A DNA stretch of 8,457 bases from CAIZGX01 sp964430305 (GTDB lineage Bacteria; Bacteroidota; Bacteroidia; Flavobacteriales_D; Sanyastnellaceae). The stretch covers positions 1-8,457 of the forward strand of contig CAYSEX010000077.1 in NCBI GenBank assembly GCA_964430305.1, read 5' to 3'. The notes beneath the pieces were generated by a model that made no database searches, was not told the origin of the DNA, and saw only the letters and a list, made by a program, of their open reading frames with translations. Of this stretch, positions 6,183-8,457 are shown in pieces. The first letter of the stretch is position 1; each line of letters opens with the position of its first letter. The translations under genes and the position numbers were made by a program.

Positions 6183-7550
6183 ATGATGTCTAAAGCCCAC
6201 ACCACTGAAACCATTTGCGCCTTATCTACTCCGAGTGGAGTGGGGGGAATTGCCGTTGTTCGTGTCAGTGGTCCATTGGCATGGTCTATTGTGGGGGCTT
6301 GTTTTTCCAAGCCCATTCATGCAGGTATGGTTCGAAGGGCCATGTTCGGGGAGTTGTATGATGGTGAGCAGGTTTTAGATGAAGTGGTGGTCACAGCATT
6401 TCAGGGGCCGTTCAGTTTTACAGGAGAAGATGTGGTTGAAATTGCGTGTCATGGATCACGGTATATACAGCAACGTTTGTTGGAAGTGTTGATGCGTTTG
6501 GGGTGCCGAATGGCTATGCCGGGTGAGTATACGCAACGTGCGTATCTGAATGGCAAATTGGATTTAAGTCGGGCGGAGGCGGTAGGAGATGTTATTGCTT
6601 CAGAAAGTGCTGCTGCGCATAGACAGGCTGTTCATCAGATGCGCGGTGGATTTTCGAGAGAGATAGATTCCTTGCGTGATCAGTTGATTCATTTCTCTTC
6701 CTTGTTGGAATTGGAACTGGATTTTTCTGAAGAGGATGTAGAATTTGCGAATCGAGGTCAAATGAAGCAATTGCTTTTAGAGATACAGCAAGTGGTGTTG
6801 AAGTTGAAGGATAGTTTTCGTTTTGGGAATGCCATTAAAAATGGCATACCTGTGGCCTTGGTAGGTCCGCCGAATGCGGGTAAGTCAACCTTGTTGAATG
6901 CCTTGTTAAATGAGGATCGGGCTATAGTTAGTGATATTGCTGGAACCACGCGTGATACCGTAGAAGAGGTTGTGAATTTGGGTGGTTATATGTATCGGTT
7001 TATAGATACTGCGGGGATTCGTGAGACAGAAGATGTAATTGAACGCATGGGCATTGACCGCAGTATAGAAAAGGTGCGAAATGCGCAATTGGTCGTTGTT
7101 TTATTTGATGCGCTTGAGACCAGTTTGGAAGAGTCGGTGGTGTTTATGAATCGGGTCAATGCGGTGAAGCGTGAAGATGCGAAAGTGGTGGTGTGTTGGA
7201 ACAAAGTTGATTTAAGTGGGAAGGGGAAGGGGAATGAGAAAGAGGAATTGTTTATTGTTGCAAAGTCGGGTGAGTTCATAGCGCCATTGGAGCGTTGGTT
7301 AATAGAAGCTGTACAAGAGGAAGTAGATGAAACGGCTACGATTGTAACCAATGCGCGTCATTTTGAATCGTTGCGTAAATCTGCAGAATCGTTAGCGCAA
7401 TTGATGCAGGGATTGGAGACGGGCGTGCCTTCTGATTTGTTGGCTGTTGATGTTCGCGGGGTATTGTTTCACTTGGGAGAAATTACCGGTAAAATATCTG
7501 CGGATGATATTTTGAATTCGATATTTGGGAAGTTTTGTATTGGGAAGTAG
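6183..7550 (+). CDS. mnmE: tRNA uridine-5-carboxymethylaminomethyl(34) synthesis GTPase MnmE
   Basis: With MnmG, MnmE installs the carboxymethylaminomethyl group at C5 of wobble uridine-34 in several tRNAs, using GTP hydrolysis and a folate-derived one-carbon unit. The 455-residue product matches the family size (E. coli 454). The N-terminal folate-binding domain includes TICALSTPSGVGGIAVVRVSG and PGEYTQRAYLNGKLDLSRAEA. The G domain, inserted in a helical domain, has G1 GPPNAGKS (228-235), G2 GTTRD (254-258), G3 DTAG (275-278), G4 NKVD (340-343) and a G5-like AKSG (360-363). The C-terminus ends FCIGK, the conserved CxGK tail with catalytic C452. The start could be ATG 6183 or ATG 6186; an upstream TTG at 6177 is unlikely. 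The coding strand is unusually G-rich. The partner mnmG is not in the window. The folK folate gene nearby is a thematic link only. Confidence 0.97.
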   Translation: MMSKAHTTETICALSTPSGVGGIAVVRVSGPLAWSIVGACFSKPIHAGMVRRAMFGELYDGEQVLDEVVVTAFQGPFSFTGEDVVEIACHGSRYIQQRLLEVLMRLGCRMAMPGEYTQRAYLNGKLDLSRAEAVGDVIASESAAAHRQAVHQMRGGFSREIDSLRDQLIHFSSLLELELDFSEEDVEFANRGQMKQLLLEIQQVVLKLKDSFRFGNAIKNGIPVALVGPPNAGKSTLLNALLNEDRAIVSDIAGTTRDTVEEVVNLGGYMYRFIDTAGIRETEDVIERMGIDRSIEKVRNAQLVVVLFDALETSLEESVVFMNRVNAVKREDAKVVVCWNKVDLSGKGKGNEKEELFIVAKSGEFIAPLERWLIEAVQEEVDETATIVTNARHFESLRKSAESLAQLMQGLETGVPSDLLAVDVRGVLFHLGEITGKISADDILNSIFGKFCIGK

Positions 7551-7569
7551 GAAGAATTCTTTTCAACAA

Positions 7570-7602
7570 TTGTCTAGTGCTTGTCTAAAGAAATTACTTT
7601 AG
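7570..7602 (+). promoter_or_regulatory. Weak candidate promoter for the DUF1016 nuclease gene
   Basis: A TTG at 7570-7572 (possible -33 element) and TACTTTAG at 7595-7602 (one mismatch to TAnnTTTG) are separated by 22 bases, slightly longer than the usual spacing. This would put the transcript start near 7609, about 14 bases before the TTG start codon. The heptamer TTGTCTA is repeated at 7570-7576 and 7581-7587, 11 bases apart, close to one helical turn. The -7-like box overlaps both inverted repeats in this gap. No strong terminator for mnmE is seen in 7551-7622. Confidence 0.25.
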
Positions 7603-7612
7603 AGTCTCTAAA
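7584..7612 (+). repeat. Overlapping inverted repeats upstream of the DUF1016 gene
   Basis: TTTAGAG (7598-7604), a central T (7605) and CTCTAAA (7606-7612) form a perfect 15-base dyad of two 7-base arms. An overlapping second pair, TCTAAAG (7584-7590) with CTTTAGA (7597-7603), has a 6-base loop. The two pairings share the middle arm, so an RNA could form only one at a time. The dyad ends 10 bases before the start codon, where an operator or a translation-controlling hairpin would lie. No T-run follows, so a terminator is unlikely. Confidence 0.45.
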
Positions 7613-7622
7613 TATAGTTTAG

Positions 7623-8457
7623 TTGAGCAAGAAAATAGACAACACTCCATCACTTGTAACTGAAATAAAAGCGCTAATCGCAGAGAGTAAACGTCAAGTT
7701 GCGTTAACTGTGAATTCCGCCATAACAATGCTATATTGGGAAGTTGGTAGGCGCATCAACGAAGAGATTCTACAGCACCAAAGAGCAGAATATGGAAAAG
7801 AAATTGTGCAAACACTTGCAGCGCAATTGGAACTTGAGTATGGAAAAGGTTGGAGTGAAAAACAACTGAGACATTGTCTACGCGTTGCGGAGACAATCCC
7901 AGAAAAGGAAATTCTCTACGCACTGAGTAGAGAATTGAGTTGGACGCATATACGCTCGATTATCTACATTGAAAATGTGTTGAAAAGATCGTTTTATATT
8001 GAATTGTGCAAACACGAAAAGTGGAGCACCCGTGTATTACAAGATCGCATCAATTCCATGTTGTTCGAACGAACGGCGATTAGCAAGAAGCCGGAACTCA
8101 CCATTCAGATCGATTTGGAATTATTGAAAAATGAAAAACAGATTTCACCTGACTTGGTTTTTCGTGATCCGTATTTCTTAGACTTCTTGGGGTTAAGCGG
8201 AAGCCATTCTGAAAAGGATTTGGAAGCAAACATTCTGGTTGAATTACAAAAGTTCATTATTGAATTGGGATCTGATTTTGCGTTTATGTCGCGTCAAAAA
8301 AGAATCACCATTGACAACGAAGACTATTACATCGATTTGCTTTTTTATCACCGTAGGTTGAAGTGTTTAGTTGTGGTTGAATTGAAGCTCGGAAAGTTTG
8401 AAGCCGCTCATAAAGGACAAATGGAATTGTATCTGCGTTGGTTAGAGAAACACGAGA
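7623..8457 (+). CDS. DUF1016 (YhcG-type) PD-(D/E)xK nuclease, 3' end cut by the window edge
   Basis: 278 residues are visible without a stop and the gene runs off the right edge. Residues about 8-150 match the DUF1016 N-terminal helical domain: LIAESKRQVALTVNSAI, LYWEVGRRI (37-45), YGKEIVQTLAAQL (57-69), GWSEKQLRHCLRVAE (76-90) and LSWTHIRSI (105-113). Residues about 175 onward are the YhcG C-terminal nuclease domain: E201 in a leading helix, D238 in YYIDLLFYHR, E253 and K255 in VVVELKLGKFE, and Q266 in the following helix, which together give the PD-(D/E)xK core. Catalysis on nucleic acid is inferred from these residues; the biological role of the family is not settled, though members often sit beside type I restriction-modification genes. 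The start is TTG at 7623 with an in-frame TAG directly before it. The next Met codon (7728) would remove conserved helices. G/C balance differs from mnmE, which hints at separate ancestry. Confidence 0.9.
   Translation, partial: MSKKIDNTPSLVTEIKALIAESKRQVALTVNSAITMLYWEVGRRINEEILQHQRAEYGKEIVQTLAAQLELEYGKGWSEKQLRHCLRVAETIPEKEILYALSRELSWTHIRSIIYIENVLKRSFYIELCKHEKWSTRVLQDRINSMLFERTAISKKPELTIQIDLELLKNEKQISPDLVFRDPYFLDFLGLSGSHSEKDLEANILVELQKFIIELGSDFAFMSRQKRITIDNEDYYIDLLFYHRRLKCLVVVELKLGKFEAAHKGQMELYLRWLEKHE

Noticed and set aside
6986..7351. A 121-codon minus-strand open frame inside mnmE
   Set aside because: It is antisense to the conserved G domain, is low-complexity (Ser/Thr/Phe runs) and matches no family I recognise; its length reflects the skewed base use of mnmE.

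Overview
The window reads as an ordinary chromosomal segment of a Bacteroidota bacterium, most likely of the Flavobacteriales. The evidence is the Bacteroidota-like MnmE wording (a QMRGGFS block after the LNGKLDLSRAEAV motif), a divergent sppA/folK pair, a deoxynucleoside kinase directly after folK, sucD standing without sucC, and the absence of a recognisable Shine-Dalgarno sequence at any start. The DNA is moderately A+T-rich and densely coded. The longest gap between genes is about 72 bases, so no stretch over 300 bases lacks a gene. No tRNA, rRNA, IS element, CRISPR array or phage gene was seen.

Layout, left to right. (1) 14-1810, minus: sppA, a membrane-anchored signal peptide peptidase. 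(2) A 67-base divergent promoter region. (3) 1878-2348, plus: folK (folate pathway), overlapping by 4 bases with (4) 2345-2980, plus: a P-loop deoxynucleoside kinase starting at TTG. (5) 2956-4110, minus: a MalY/PatB-like fold-type I PLP enzyme whose 3' end overlaps the kinase 3' end by 25 bases. (6) 4113-5183, minus: a compact FAD-dependent aromatic-type monooxygenase 2 bases upstream of gene 5, so the two form a probable operon of unknown substrate. (7) 5242-6114, minus: sucD, the TCA-cycle succinyl-CoA ligase alpha subunit. (8) A 68-base divergent region with a 9-base direct repeat. (9) 6183-7550, plus: mnmE, the tRNA wobble-uridine modification GTPase. (10) 7623 to the right edge, plus: the first 278 residues of a DUF1016/YhcG-type PD-(D/E)xK nuclease, cut by the window end.

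Most of the window is housekeeping: membrane protein quality control, folate and nucleotide supply, central carbon metabolism and tRNA modification. The accessory parts are the PLP enzyme/monooxygenase pair, which may be a small catabolic or tailoring module, and the DUF1016 nuclease. That nuclease family is often found with restriction-modification and other defence genes, and here it may mark the start of an accessory segment that continues past the window.

I see no convincing new multi-gene system. The best leads are the uncharacterised PLP/FAD pair, the folK-kinase coupling, the kinase/PLP-enzyme convergent overlap, a 12-base repeat bracketing the folK start codon, and a perfect 7-1-7 dyad just upstream of the nuclease start.
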